Below are positions 1 through 12,800 of a DNA stretch of 64,000 nucleotides, one piece after another (position 1 is the first letter of the stretch; each line of letters opens with the position of its first letter). Location of the stretch: contig NMRA01000710.1 in the NCBI GenBank assembly GCA_002633005.1, positions 58,065-122,064 of the forward strand, given 5' to 3'. Under the pieces are notes generated by a model. That model was not told the DNA's origin, did not search any database, and was given only the letters and a program-made list of their open reading frames with translations. Source of the DNA: Phoronis australis (Eukaryota; Phoronida; Phoronidae). Both the position numbers and the translations under genes were made by a program.

Positions 1-681
1 CATAAACCAAAGTTACACCTAGCAACCCCGGCTCCCATGAGTGTACTTATTACTCCAATTAGATTTGCTTGCAGCGCTTGCCGGTAGTCGGTGATTACGT
101 CACTCCGCGACCGTTCCTGGTGACTGAAGACTATTGTCACTCCCACCTCAGGAGAACTGGGACTCATTATGGGAACAACTGTGCCTCAGCATAAGTGAAG
201 TAAAAGAGTTTTGCGGAATTCGAAAAGTTACTGACATGGTGGAATTATTGTAACATTAGAACTATTAATGGCAAACATGAACTAACAGAGAGAGAGAGGG
301 AGAGGGAGAGGGAGAGGGAGAGGGAGAGAGGGAACTCTCGTCCCTCAAGATGGCGCTAATCGGTTTAACTATTTGAGGCTTTGGCTCGGCTACCGCCCCA
401 CCTAGCGGCACGCAGGGAATCCAGAGTTTACCCGAGACGACAATCAACAGTCACTGTTAGCGTTTGGTAATACTGTTATTTTTTATTTTTTTTTCTTAAC
501 TGTATTTTTATCACCGTATTTTCATAAAAAGGCCTCACCGGCCTGGTTCACTAAAATTCAAATTAGTAAATGATATAAAGTAGCCCAAAAATTGCCCGTG
601 GCTTTCGACAGTTTCTTATATAAGATGTCTGCCTCCTCTAGGCAAAACTTCTGTGATTAGTCTGTTTTTCAAATTTTATAA
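1..681 (+). promoter_or_regulatory. 5' flank of ABCB8 with GA microsatellite and YY1-like site
   Basis: No coding sequence is supported here. A GA-rich microsatellite runs from about 283 to 333. It is followed at 346-355 by CAAGATGGCG, which matches the core of a YY1 site, a factor whose sites often sit near start sites of housekeeping genes. The motif lies about 330 bp before the proposed ABCB8 start codon, so this stretch probably contains the promoter or 5' UTR. I see no convincing TATA box at the right distance. The transcription start cannot be placed from sequence alone. Confidence 0.4.
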
Positions 682-800
682 ATGGCGAGACTTCTATGGC
701 GATTGCATCCATTTTCTATGCAACGGATGTCTCAAACTCCACGGAATTACGAAGTTTTGAGTTCTTTTGTCCAGACTGTCAGGAGAGCTTCACCGCAAAG
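682..800 (+). CDS. ABCB8: ABCB8 exon 1: start codon and mitochondrial presequence
   Basis: ATG at 682 opens 39 codons plus two bases, followed by GT at 801. The peptide begins [16 protein letters not shown]: arginines spaced along an amphipathic stretch and no acidic residue before Glu24, typical of a matrix-targeting presequence. The two leftover bases (AG) join the first base of exon 2 (A) to make an Arg codon, which is the phase exon 2 needs. That match, together with the expected targeting signal, is why I chose this start. The donor GTCTGT is weaker than the others. An alternative first exon cannot be excluded. Confidence 0.82.
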
Positions 801-3800
801 GTCTGTCTAAATTCTATGTTGTTACATTTATTGCCGTAGCAGAAACATGAGTAACAGTTAGGCAACACGTAGCCCCTCGGTTGGCCGGTTAGGGGTTACA
901 ATACTTCCCATTGCTTTCTGTACGAATTTCGTCCTGTGTATTTTAAATGGGCGGTAGGCCAAATCCGGCCACCGATTGGGAGTTTTCACCTCACCAAAAA
1001 TACATTCACACTTAAAACTATCTCTTAACAAAGCGCTTACTTTCTTCAGTGGTCCTTTCTATGTCATCTACACATATCTTCGATGAAGCTTAGTTACGAG
1101 AATTAAGGCGACTTTGGCAAAGAATTCTCACCGTTAACTTTTTCACCACGCACGGGATAACCACAAAGTTAGTATTTCAACTGAGTCACATCTTGAGTTA
1201 GGCAAAGGCTAGCGCAAGACTGAGTGAAGCGCGTGACGCTGGCATGTGACATTTGCAAAATAGCATGGGAAGGTATCAGGTGAAATTTGTAAGATTTGTG
1301 TCCCGTGGACTTTTTATTCATCAACATGCATGATTTCACGTAACTTCCTCAAAAGGGCGCCCGGTGAGAGAAACTCAAGCAAACCACAACAGATTGTCTT
1401 CGATTTGTTCAAATTATCTTGACTGAATCATCTCCAGACTTATGGTATGTGTTAATTATAACTCCATGTGCATGTATGCATGTTTCATTTGATTTTATAT
1501 CGCGTATTTTGAAATTCGTAACTTTTTGAGGTGATGTACTATCGCCCCTGTATACCTGCATCATCCAGGGCGATGTAATTGCCTGTAACATAGTGACACT
1601 AACAATGTGTGAAGTAGACAGTGACCATGAAGTATTGCGTCATTTATTGGCCAGTTTCTTTTTTCGCCGATACTTCTATCAACTGTTGGTCTTTCACGAG
1701 GTTGCTTTCCAGTCACAAACAATAAATTATCTGAGCTGGTTTCACTTAAGTAATTAAAAGTTTTTAGAAATTTGATCCCAGCAAACCAAATTTCAGAACA
1801 AATTTTGCTGCTGTAAAGCTGTCATCATATCCCGAGAGATGTCTAAAAAAATTAAAAAAAAAACACGTGCGCGTGACACGAGTGTACTGCTTTCAAAACG
1901 TCGACATGCTTTTCATTGTTAGGAACGGCAGAGAATTAAGCAAGAAAATAACGTTTATTAGATTTGATTGTTCACTCCCAGGTTTTGCATGCACCCCTGC
2001 GGTCTTTGGCTCTACACGTTGTTACAAGTTTCATGGCGAGGTGAATAGCAGAACTACCAGAGCTGTGTGCAATTTCGAGGTCTGTCAGCGCTAAACACAC
2101 AGTGGTACCTGGCCGTATTTTTACAGTAGTCTTCATACTGGTTACTTTTGTGCATTGAGATACAACTTAGGTGGCCGTTGATGTCTTTAATTCCTCCCAA
2201 CTTGAACAAATATTTTGGTTATCAAACTTTTTCTTTGAGTATTCCTTCGTTCAGTTGGCCAAATCGTCAACTGGCCATTTATTTTTACACTGCACGCCCT
2301 CCTATTTTCACCCTGCCTGCAAGGAGTGCACTCAATGTTAAAAATGGCCAGTTGCTGATTTGGGCAACCAAATGGACTGCTCGAAGAAAAAGTTTGATTA
2401 TGGGAATATTTTTAAAGATTTAGCTCACTGTCCGAGGTCAGCTGGATATGGTGGTCGCTGGCTACAGCGTCCACAGTCAGCTAGAGATAGTGGTCACTGT
2501 GTACACTGTCCAGGCTCAGCTAAAGATGTCTACACCGTCCACAGCCAGCTAGAGATAGTGGTCATTGTGTACACTGTCCAGGCTCAGCTAAAGATGTCTC
2601 CACCGTCCACAGCCAGCTAGAGATAGTGTTCACTGTGTACACTGTCCAGGCTCAGCTAAAGATGTCTACACTGTCCACAGTCAGCTAGAGATAGTGGTCA
2701 CTGTGTACACTGTCCAGGCTCAGCTGAAGATGTCAACACCGTCCACAGCCAGCTAGAGATGGTGGTCACTGTCTACGCTGAACAGGTTCAGCAGCTAAAG
2801 ATGTCTACACCGTCCACAGCCAGCTAGAAGTAGTGGCTGTCTACACTGTCCGTGGCCAGCTATAGACTGTAGTCAAAGTCTACAACCTCTGGGGCCAGCT
2901 AGAGATGCTGGTCATTGCCTACACTGTCCATGCCCAGCTAGAGACCCTGGTCACTGTCTACACAGTCTGGGGCCAGCTAGAGACGGTCGTCACTTTATAC
3001 CATCCGTGACCAGCTAGGGAGGGTGGGCACTTTCTAAGTCTGAAGTGCCAAGTGCTGTCCACTCAAAGATTTGCCCCAGAACTAGTTACTTCTGGAACAA
3101 GCTTTTGCTTGGTTGAAAGGCTGCGTGGATGCTATTTAAAATAGTGTAACTTGGCCTACTTGTGACAACTTACTCCACCTTATTGAGGAAAAGTAATGTC
3201 TTGCCCTGGGATAACTTGTGCCACTTCTGTGTGTTCACAAACCTGGGGCAAGGCAGAAGTAGTTATCACCTGAGGTTGCATACTGACGGTTCTTCTTTTG
3301 TGTGCCATATTGGCATCAGCTGTTCATTGTTGTATAGAGATTGACGAATTCAGCCTTGCCCTTGTAGTTATGGTATATATATATGTGTGCATGGACGGTC
3401 CACTTAAAGTGTGACAAATTGGAGCTTGTTGTTCTAGGGTAAGTATTGCTGTCGGCATAGGCAGTTACATTGCAGGCATACACTGGCGACATTATACCCT
3501 CGTATAAAGTAATGTCAAAATACAATGAATAACATCGAATAAAGTATACGTACGTAAATTGAGTTATAATTAAGTCATACCATGACTCTGGAGACAATTT
3601 AGTCAAAATAATTTGAACATATCCATGACAATCTCTCTCGGTTAACTAAATCTTCCTTCACCGGGTGCCATTTTGAGGAAGTTACACGAAATCATGCCTG
3701 TGGATGTACAAAAAGTCCAAGAGACACAAATGTCACAAATTCCTCCAGACATCTTGCCATGCTACATTTTCATATGTCACATGCCTGGACAATTGTCCTT

Positions 3801-6800
3801 CACTCAGTCTCACGCTAGTCCTTGTCTAACTCATGTACAGAACCAGAAAGGTCTCTGAAGAAAATAAGCGCTTTTTCAAGTGACAAGTTTAGTGTTAGTA
3901 ACAAATATTTTTTACGAGATGAAAAGCTCTTATTTGTTGAGCAGATTTGGCCTACTGCTTGTTTAAAATGACATGGTATGAAATGAACACTAAGACCGAT
4001 GGGGAGTGTTGTAGCCCTTAGCCTGTCAGCTGAGGGGCTATGTGTTGTCTACTGTCGGCCTGAGCTAGGGGAGCCAAAATTTGTTATGCCCACAAGTGTG
4101 GAGTTGGCTTTGGACATGGACAATTTTTTGTCTGTTGTGGAGTTGATAAGGGACATGAAATTTTCTTGCGCAATATGCCTCACTGAAGCTTGGAGTTGCT
4201 GAGTGGACGGGTGGACTGTACCACTGCCAGCGGTACTGCCAGAACCGCCTCTACTGGGGTCAGTCGAGCCATCCCATAAGACCACCACCTCTACTAGGGT
4301 CAGTTGAGTCATCCCTTAGGAACACCTCTGCTGGGGTCAGTTGAGCCACTCCATAGTACCACTGTCTTTACTGGGGTCAGTGGAGACATCCCATAAGACC
4401 ACCATCTCTACTGGGGTCAGTTGAGCCATCCCATAGTACCACCATAAACTGGAAGATTTTGGCCAATGTTTCCACCCACTGATTAAGTAGACCATCAAAC
4501 TTATGTTGAGCATAAGTACCTGTTGCACATAGAGAGACACCTTAGATGGCCGTTGATGTCTTTAACTCTTCCTAGTGTCAGCAATGTAAAAATGACCAGC
4601 TGCTAATTTGGACAACTGAACGGAGGACTGTTCAAAATATTTTGATTGTGGCAGGGATAACATAGAATCAAATACTTGGGCAACACATCTTGCGCATGAG
4701 CCACCTGTCAACCTCTGAATCATGCACGGAAACCCATGAATCGTGTGTACGCACCCAAAAATTATGCATCCAAATAAAAATCAAACACACGAACCACAAA
4801 AATCAAACACACAAACACAAATCCCACACATGATCATTCAAAACATTTGCATGAATCACCAAATGATAAAGTGTTCATGTGTGTGATTTGATGCTTGTGT
4901 GTATGAATTTGTGTTCATGTGATATTTGAGGTTCGTGTGCATGATTTTTGTTTGTATGTGTAATTTTTGGGTTTGTGTGCATGATTCATGGGTTCGTATG
5001 CATGATTCATAGGTTTGTAAGTGGTTCGTGTGTATGATGTGATACTCGTGTGTATGCATCTATGGTACCCCTGTGTGGGAGTTGTTTGTGCGAGCTGGGA
5101 TAAGTTAATGACATCACCGTCCTCCTATGGTGTCATTCTATGGTCATAAGACACTTATATCAACAGGACTTTGATGGTTTAATCAGTGTGAGGCTTAATT
5201 CACGAAAAGCCTTTTGCGTATGTATGCACGATAGAATGTCTACAGTGTCTCCTGGGGCCAGTTGAAACAGTGGTATGCTGTCTAGTAGAGGGAGGGGGAA
5301 AGGCTTGAATTGTTTTAATTGCTGTTACGTTGTTACAAGTGGTACGTAAGCAAAAAGACTTTGGTGTCTGACCAAGTACTTGACTTGACCAGTCAAAGGC
5401 TGACTGCCTCTAACTGGCATTAGACCGACTGTGTGTGTGTGTGTGAGGCCAAAATGTCACTGGGTTAAGCAGTTTTCTTTATTGTGGTGGTCGAAACTTT
5501 GCAGGAAGTATGGTGCTTTATTGAAACCTAGGAAGCTAGGTCCATTTTCAAAGAACATGGTGTTAAAGTGAGTGATTCTATTTTCAGATGTTTTACTAAA
5601 GGTTCTCAAGCCTCAGAATACAACATTTGTCTTGGCCAAAAATGGAAACAGATATTGGTTCGGAACTGTCGAGAACTTTTATTGAAGCGGAATGCAGGAT
5701 GGTCGGGCACATTACTACATCGATCTGTTCTAACTTGCCTTCCACTTATAGGAATCACTCTTTATGGATTCAGGCCTGTGTTATGTCACAGTGAGCAAAA
5801 CCGTTTAGTTGGACAGAAAGACATTGCATGCACTACAGATACAACATTTGATTGGAAGACATTTATTAAGTTTGTGCTCCCTGATGTCTGGTACCTGCTG
5901 ATAGCTATTGCTGTAAGTGATACTGAGTATCTTCAATGGCATTATGTATTGATCATTGCCACTCAGTCTCATCACAGTGACTATGTTCATTGTGTCACTC
6001 TTGTCTCATCATAGTAAGGTTGGGTGACTGTGTTCATTGTGTCACACCTGACTCATCATAGTAAAGTTGAATGACTATGTTTATTGTGTCACTCCTGTCT
6101 CATCATAGTAAGGTTGGGTGACTGTGTTCATTGTGTTACTCCTGTCTCATAGGAAGGTTGGGCGACTGTTTTCATTGTGTCACTCCTCTGTCATCATGGT
6201 AAGGTTGGGTGACTGTGTTCATTGTATGCAAGCTTACATTAATATTCTGCAAGTCCTTTGACAGTTCTTCTGTTTTCACATTGATTTGTTTGTAGCAAAC
6301 TTTGGTTTCAACATCAAGTATCTTTAAAGTCCTTGAAGAAATGCTGTACTTTCAGTGCTGTGTATACAAACACCCGATTTTTCATTTTGAACAGCCATGC
6401 TCAGTTTAGTCTCGTCTCAAGCCTTAAGATGGCGGTGGTGGGTTTAATTATTTGAGGCTTGGTGAAGAGAAACTTAGTTGGCAGGATTCTGACTAGTTTT
6501 TATGGAAATCTCCAGAATATCATTAGCGATGTGAAGTTATATGAACTCTGAATGACACAATATTACAATGAGTGATATTTATGTAGCGATTGAGTTTTAG
6601 ATCATTAACAGTAATTAAATTATACAATAATCACAATGGGTGGTATTAATTCAGCAATCTAGGTTTAGATCAGAAAAAATAATGTGTTTCATTTCAAAAG
6701 CAGTGTTGCTTTGAAACAACAAATTGACAACAAGTACACGAACACATTTTATTTCAAATAATAACCAAAGTAGTTCCTTCTGCTTCTGAATCACAACACC

Positions 6801-9800
6801 TGTGAAAATAGTTGAAATCTGGGATTTGATTTAGTTTTTGGGAAAAAAGTACTCAAATTTATCATATGAAAGAAGTAAGAAGAAGAATGTTCACGATGTT
6901 GGAGTGAAGACTCCTAATGCACTGCTCCCCCTGGTGGATAAATATTTATCTATTCAGAGATTCGTATTGGATAAATATCTATTCAGAGATTCGTACTGGA
7001 AGGTTTTTTGTGTTGCTCTTGTCAGTGAATGTCATCTATGGCCAATCAGCACACACAAGGGATATTTCCTCACTAACCCTCAAATGGCTAAACCAATCAT
7101 CTTGAGGCTTGGGGATGAGGCTGTGCTCCCTTTTAAGCAGCCCCCCTCATTTCATAGTAATGTAATCGACTTCCTTTGATAGTGTGTTTTGCATGCTTCT
7201 CATCAGAATTTTGTTTCCCAAAATTGCATACAGTTCACAACTGTGTTACAAACAGACAGTTGGGCAGTGAAATATCCATTTTACTTCATGTTTGTGAAAT
7301 GATTCTTAATTGACCTGTGCTCACCCAAATATTGCATTCTAATTCTGTGAGCAAAAATGGTGACAGTATTTGTATAAAGAATTTTCTTACTATATTATTC
7401 AATCTGTGTTTGTTCCTTTTTTCTAGAGTGCCATGATTGTTGCTGTTCTCAACATACACATTCCTCTAGTGCTTGGTGAAGTTATCAACACATTAAGTAA
7501 CTTGAAGAATGAGGATGGAGCTGAGGTGATGAGTCAGTTGAAACAGCCTGCTCTCAAACTGCTCTCTATGTATGGTACGCAGGTATGCTGTTATATTTAT
7601 CTCAAACTGCTCTCTGTGTATGGTGCGCAGGTATAGTGTATTGTATTTATCTCAAACTGCTCTCTATGTATGGTGCTCAGGTATGCTGTTATATTTATCT
7701 CAAACTGCTCTCTGTGTATGGTGCGTAGGTATGGTGTAAGTATTTATCTCAAACAGCTCTCTATGTATGGTGCGCAGGTATGGTGCGCTGGTATGGTGTT
7801 ATATATTTATTTCAAACTGCTCTCTATGTATGGTGCGCAGGTTTAGTGTAAGTGTTTATCTCAAACTGATCTACATGTATGGTGCACAGGTATGGTGTTG
7901 TATTGATCTCAAACTGTTCTCTAGGTATGGTGCGCAGGTATAGTGTTTTATTTATCTGTGGCTTTTCTCTATGTATGGTACACTGGTATATTATTGTATT
8001 TATCTGAGACTGTTCTCTATGTATGGTGCACAAGGCATTGTGTTAAAACAGAAGGAAATCACAACATTAATTACATAAAATTCTAAACTTCACACACCAA
8101 TTGGACGTAGTGGCAGTGAATTGCAGATTGTTAATGAAAAGTAAATGTTTTTTGCTGTTGTTGTAGCCTTCTCTCTAACATACTTTGTTAAAGGTGTTTG
8201 TACTGCACTGTCCTTCAGCAACATACAAACAATTTCAAAGTTAAATGCAGATACATCAAATTATATGTAACCATTTGCGGATATAATAGGTCACCACAAG
8301 GGAACAGCATACAAAGAATGACTGATTAGACTATGTTGAACATCGGTTTTGAACAGTCACATGGAACACTTTACAGAGGGTAGAATGACTGATAATGCTA
8401 TAGATATTGAACATTTGTGTTGAGCAATCACTCAAAACTTTACAAGGTAGAATGACTGACTGAGCTCTATTGAAAATAGGTATTGAACAGTCACATGAAA
8501 CACTTTACAACATAGAATGACTGATTGGGCTATATTGAATATTAGTATTGAGCAGTCGCACGAAACACTAATTTCAGCATAGAATGATTTGATTAAACTG
8601 TATTGAACATTTTATTTGAATATTTGTATGAAGCTTCTGTTGAAGTTTGTACTTGGTGCTGGTGCCAAAGTAGTGAGTGTGTTGTATGTAATGTATGAGT
8701 AAATGGTGGTTCTCTGGTTGACTTAGATGGAAGTCTGATATGTAATGTATAAGTAAATGGTGGTTCTCGGGTTGACTTAGATGGAAGTCTGACAATGAGT
8801 TTAACTAATGTTTAACATTTGACAGTTTATGACTTCAGTGTTGTTAGAGTGAAACTTTTAGACTATTGCTATGGCTAAATTTATAAGTGTTCTGGTTCAA
8901 TGTAGGCCATTTGCAGAATTTATGATTCCTTATCTGCTAAAGAGGACTGTGGGCCTAGGGCAAATGCCCTCCAATACTGTTTGCAAGATCAAAATTGTAA
9001 TCGGTTATTGTCAATGTCTACCAGGGTCTGCTGACATGTGCCTACATCTGGATGCTATCATGCACTGGTGAGAGAGTTGCAGCTAGAATGCGTAAAGCAC
9101 TCTTCTCCAACCTACTTCAACAGGATGTCGAATTCTTTGACAAAAATAAAGTGGGCGAGCTTATCAACAGGTTGGTCTCCGTGTTCATTGTAGTGAGCAT
9201 TCATTTTTTCTCATTCAAGCTGCTTGCTGGTCAAACTGGGGTACTGAAACATTTTGTACGTGGATGGCAGGAATGTTCATCATTTTTGTTAAGGATGTGA
9301 TCAATAGTTGGCATATGAAGCATTAAGGAAATCTTATTCACAAAATTTTTACATTTCACATGACTTGTCTTGCAAAATACTTTATTTTCAATCTCGGGGA
9401 ACTTCAAATATCAGAGTAGCGAGAAAAAAAGATTTTGCTGAACCACCTTGGAACCGCACAAACTCGTGTATATTTGCTTACTACTTATCCGAGGTCAAAG
9501 GTCACTCAACTCGAATCTCCCGCCAGGTACAGAGCAGTTTCGTATGTACGTGCATGCGACCGTTGAGAATGAATGCTACAAGTCGCCTCATGCCTCTGTG
9601 GTCATGAACACAGCAAGTTATGAAAAGAGATAATCCTCACACAAATTCCTTAATTCAAATAAGTGATTTGACATTTCACTATTTCGATCTCATGCTTGCG
9701 ACATGCTTTAACCATGCTTTAACTTGATATTTGTAATCCATTTCTTACTTACATGAAAATAATCGCAGGCGGTCTGTTACACCTTGTAAGAGACATGCGC

Positions 9801-12800
9801 AGGCCGTACATGCGGGCCCATTGTACTAATCACTTGGAACAATTTTTCTGCTTTATTAATATACCGGTATAGTTAAAACCGAGCTGAAGAGCTAGAGACC
9901 TGACTCAAGGGTTTAGCAGTGTGGCCCAGTGGGACTCGAACCCACGACCTCAAGTAAAGAAGGCAAACACCTAACACATCAGGCCACACTGCCTCCTCCC
10001 ATTCCTTACTTGGTTTCATGTCTGTCTCCTGGCATGTGATGTGTACAGATTATGTTAATAACAATGAACTTTGACCTACTTTTAAGTAGGTCACCGTTGG
10101 TCAACCCTCATGCCTAGTTTTGCAGTATTGTTACAAAAATGAATACTTTTATTTTTCACAAATATTGCTTACGTTTTGCGATTTGATTTGTCATAGATAC
10201 AAAATGAGAGGATTAATCAAAAATTCGTAATAGTATTTCTGAGGTAACTGGTGAAGCTATCATTTAAAAAAGTTTTGATTGAAATCGACTGAGGGGTTAA
10301 TTTGCTATGAATGTACCTTAAGTTTCTTGAAAATAAAATTTTGACTTAAAAAGGTGTTAACTTAATAATAATAATAATAATAATTATGGTACATAATTAC
10401 AAAACATATCTTTTTTCCTGTAGAAAATATATACTTTTACTAGTCAACACAGCTTCGTTTTCTTGAGGTACGAGTTAGAATGGAGGCCACTTAATAAGTT
10501 TGGAGATAACCTTAATATGCTATGTGTTGCTCTATTAAGCCTCAAATTTATGAGTCATGTAACCTAGTGGTGGTCTTCATAAGTTGAGACTCTGGATAGA
10601 AAGCTAAAGATTCCAATGTCAAGGTCAGGAAAGAGTCTGTTGACTTCATGGACAAAATGGAGGTTTTTAGTCACTTTCATATTTGAATATATGTGCATCG
10701 CCAGTTGTGTTATGCACAGGATGCATACTGTCACAACAACACAGTGAAAACTTTGAAGGAAGCCAGAATCCTTATGCACCAGTCAGCTTAAGCTAAGCAT
10801 TAACATTTCAGGTCGCAATAAAAAAATCATCGCCTAAAGTAACATACTCTGTCTCACAGATTCCCAAATTGAAAATTACTGTAAACAGTCCTACATATTA
10901 TTTGTTACGTTAGTTGGCATTTTGAATCACAATTCGCAGTATGTGTCCTATACCTCCAGAATTGAGTAAAATTTTAGTAGTTGATAATCAAAATTGTGTA
11001 CATTTTTATCTCCATTTTTTCAGACTGACCACCGACGTTCAGGATTTCAAGAGTTCATTCAAGTTGTGCATCTCTCAGGGCTTAAGAGCAGTCACCCAGG
11101 TTCAGTGTGTTTAATTAATATTTACATGCTACCAACTCATTGTATCAGTTAGCTTGTGTCAGAACACGATAGCTGCTCCTTGACTCCACAACTGTGTATC
11201 ATATATCTGTAGTTGGTTTATTGGTTCATGCATGTTTACAGCTTTCTCATTGGCTGTACTTCGGGAGCAAGTTTTTGAATATGCAAAATTGATTGAGCAC
11301 TTTATTTTCTGTTGAAAGTAGAGTTTTATTCCAAAGATATGAACATAACGGAATGAAAACTGTGAACAATAAAAAGTGTCGTGTGTTCAATCAATTCAGC
11401 TCTCTCATTCCACAATTGTGTATCATTTAGGTACTATACAAGACAAGAAAATAATCAGACAAAATACCATTTTCTTGTCATGGTCACTAAATTGTGTTAT
11501 TAGAAAACTGGCAATATCTATTAGAGTGGCAAAATTCTATATTACAAAATTGCTAACACCTACCAAACTTGTGTTGTGTGCTAACAGTTAACAAGCTCAT
11601 TGTATTGGTGCTCATATACTGACTACCTGTTGTAGCTGGTTACATTTTTCACATTTTTTATATTTTTCACATTAAAGTCAATTTTCACCACAGCATTAGG
11701 AAAACGTGTGTTTGATAAATTTTGCTTGTCTATATGTGGCAACCCTTTTACTGCGTTCTATCACTTTGAAATTAAGTGTTCATGTTCGTCTAAAAGTAAC
11801 GCGATAATCTAAAAGTGTTTAAAACCACTACTACTGGCTGTGGTGTATCGCAGCTTGTTATTTGTCTTCAACTCATGGCTGTGTTGCATCACTGCTTGTT
11901 ATTTGTCTTCAGACTACTTGCTGTGTCGTAGGCTGTGTTGTATCACTACTTGTTATATGTGTTCAGACTACTGGCTGTATTGTGTCACTGCTTGTTATTT
12001 GTCTTCAGACCCCTGGTTGTGTTGTATCACTGCTTTTTAGTTGTCTTCAGTCTACTGGTGTGTTGTATCACTGCTTGTTATTTGTCTTCAGACTACTGGC
12101 TGTGTTGTATCACTGCTTGTTATTTGTCTTCAGACTGCTGGCTGTGTTATGTCACTGCTTGTTATTTGTCTTCAGTCTGCTGGTGTGTTGTATCACTGCT
12201 TGTTATTTGTCTTCAGGCTACTGGCTGTGTTGTTTCACTGCTTGTTATTTGTCTTCAGACTGCTGGCTGTGTTATGTCACTGCTTGTTATTTGTCTTCAG
12301 TCTACTGGTGTGTTGTATCACTGCTTGTTATTTGTCTTCAGTCTACTGGCTGTGTTGTATCATTGGTTGTTATTTGTCTTCAGACTACTGGCTGTGTTGT
12401 ATCATTGCTTGTCATTTCTCCACGTTTGACGGTTGTCATGATGGTGGTCTTGCCCACGGTGATTCTGATTGGCTCGTTGATGGGCAGTCAGTTACGCAGA
12501 ATGTCAAAGGAAGCATCCAATCAGGTATTTTTAGTTCTTGTCTGTATCTTGATTCATTTTTGAACATGCAAAATATTGAGTAGTGTACACTCTCATCATG
12601 AAGCTTTCATTTAGTGTTTGAAGATGACTGATTTACTATTATGTATTCCACTTATTCAACTTATAATACTTACTAAACGTAATTACCCTCAAATTTATTC
12701 ATAGCTAAATTGCACAAAGTCATTTTTCATCATGTTACACAGTGCCTAAATGATGGTAGATAATGACTACATGGTATTGCACAGTGACTTCATGATGTTA

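Noticed and set aside
6838-7179. 113-codon plus frame
   Set aside because: Inside ABCB8 intron 2, contains a small internal duplication, and has no recognised motif or splice structure.
9914-9995. Functional tRNA gene
   Set aside because: Anticodon stem does not pair and extra bases separate the T arm from the acceptor stem.
11862-12563. 233-codon plus-strand open frame with hydrophobic repeats, looking like a membrane protein
   Set aside because: It is the exon 6 minisatellite read through. All three frames are open across the array, and only the last 47 codons (12384-12524) are ABCB8 exon 6.
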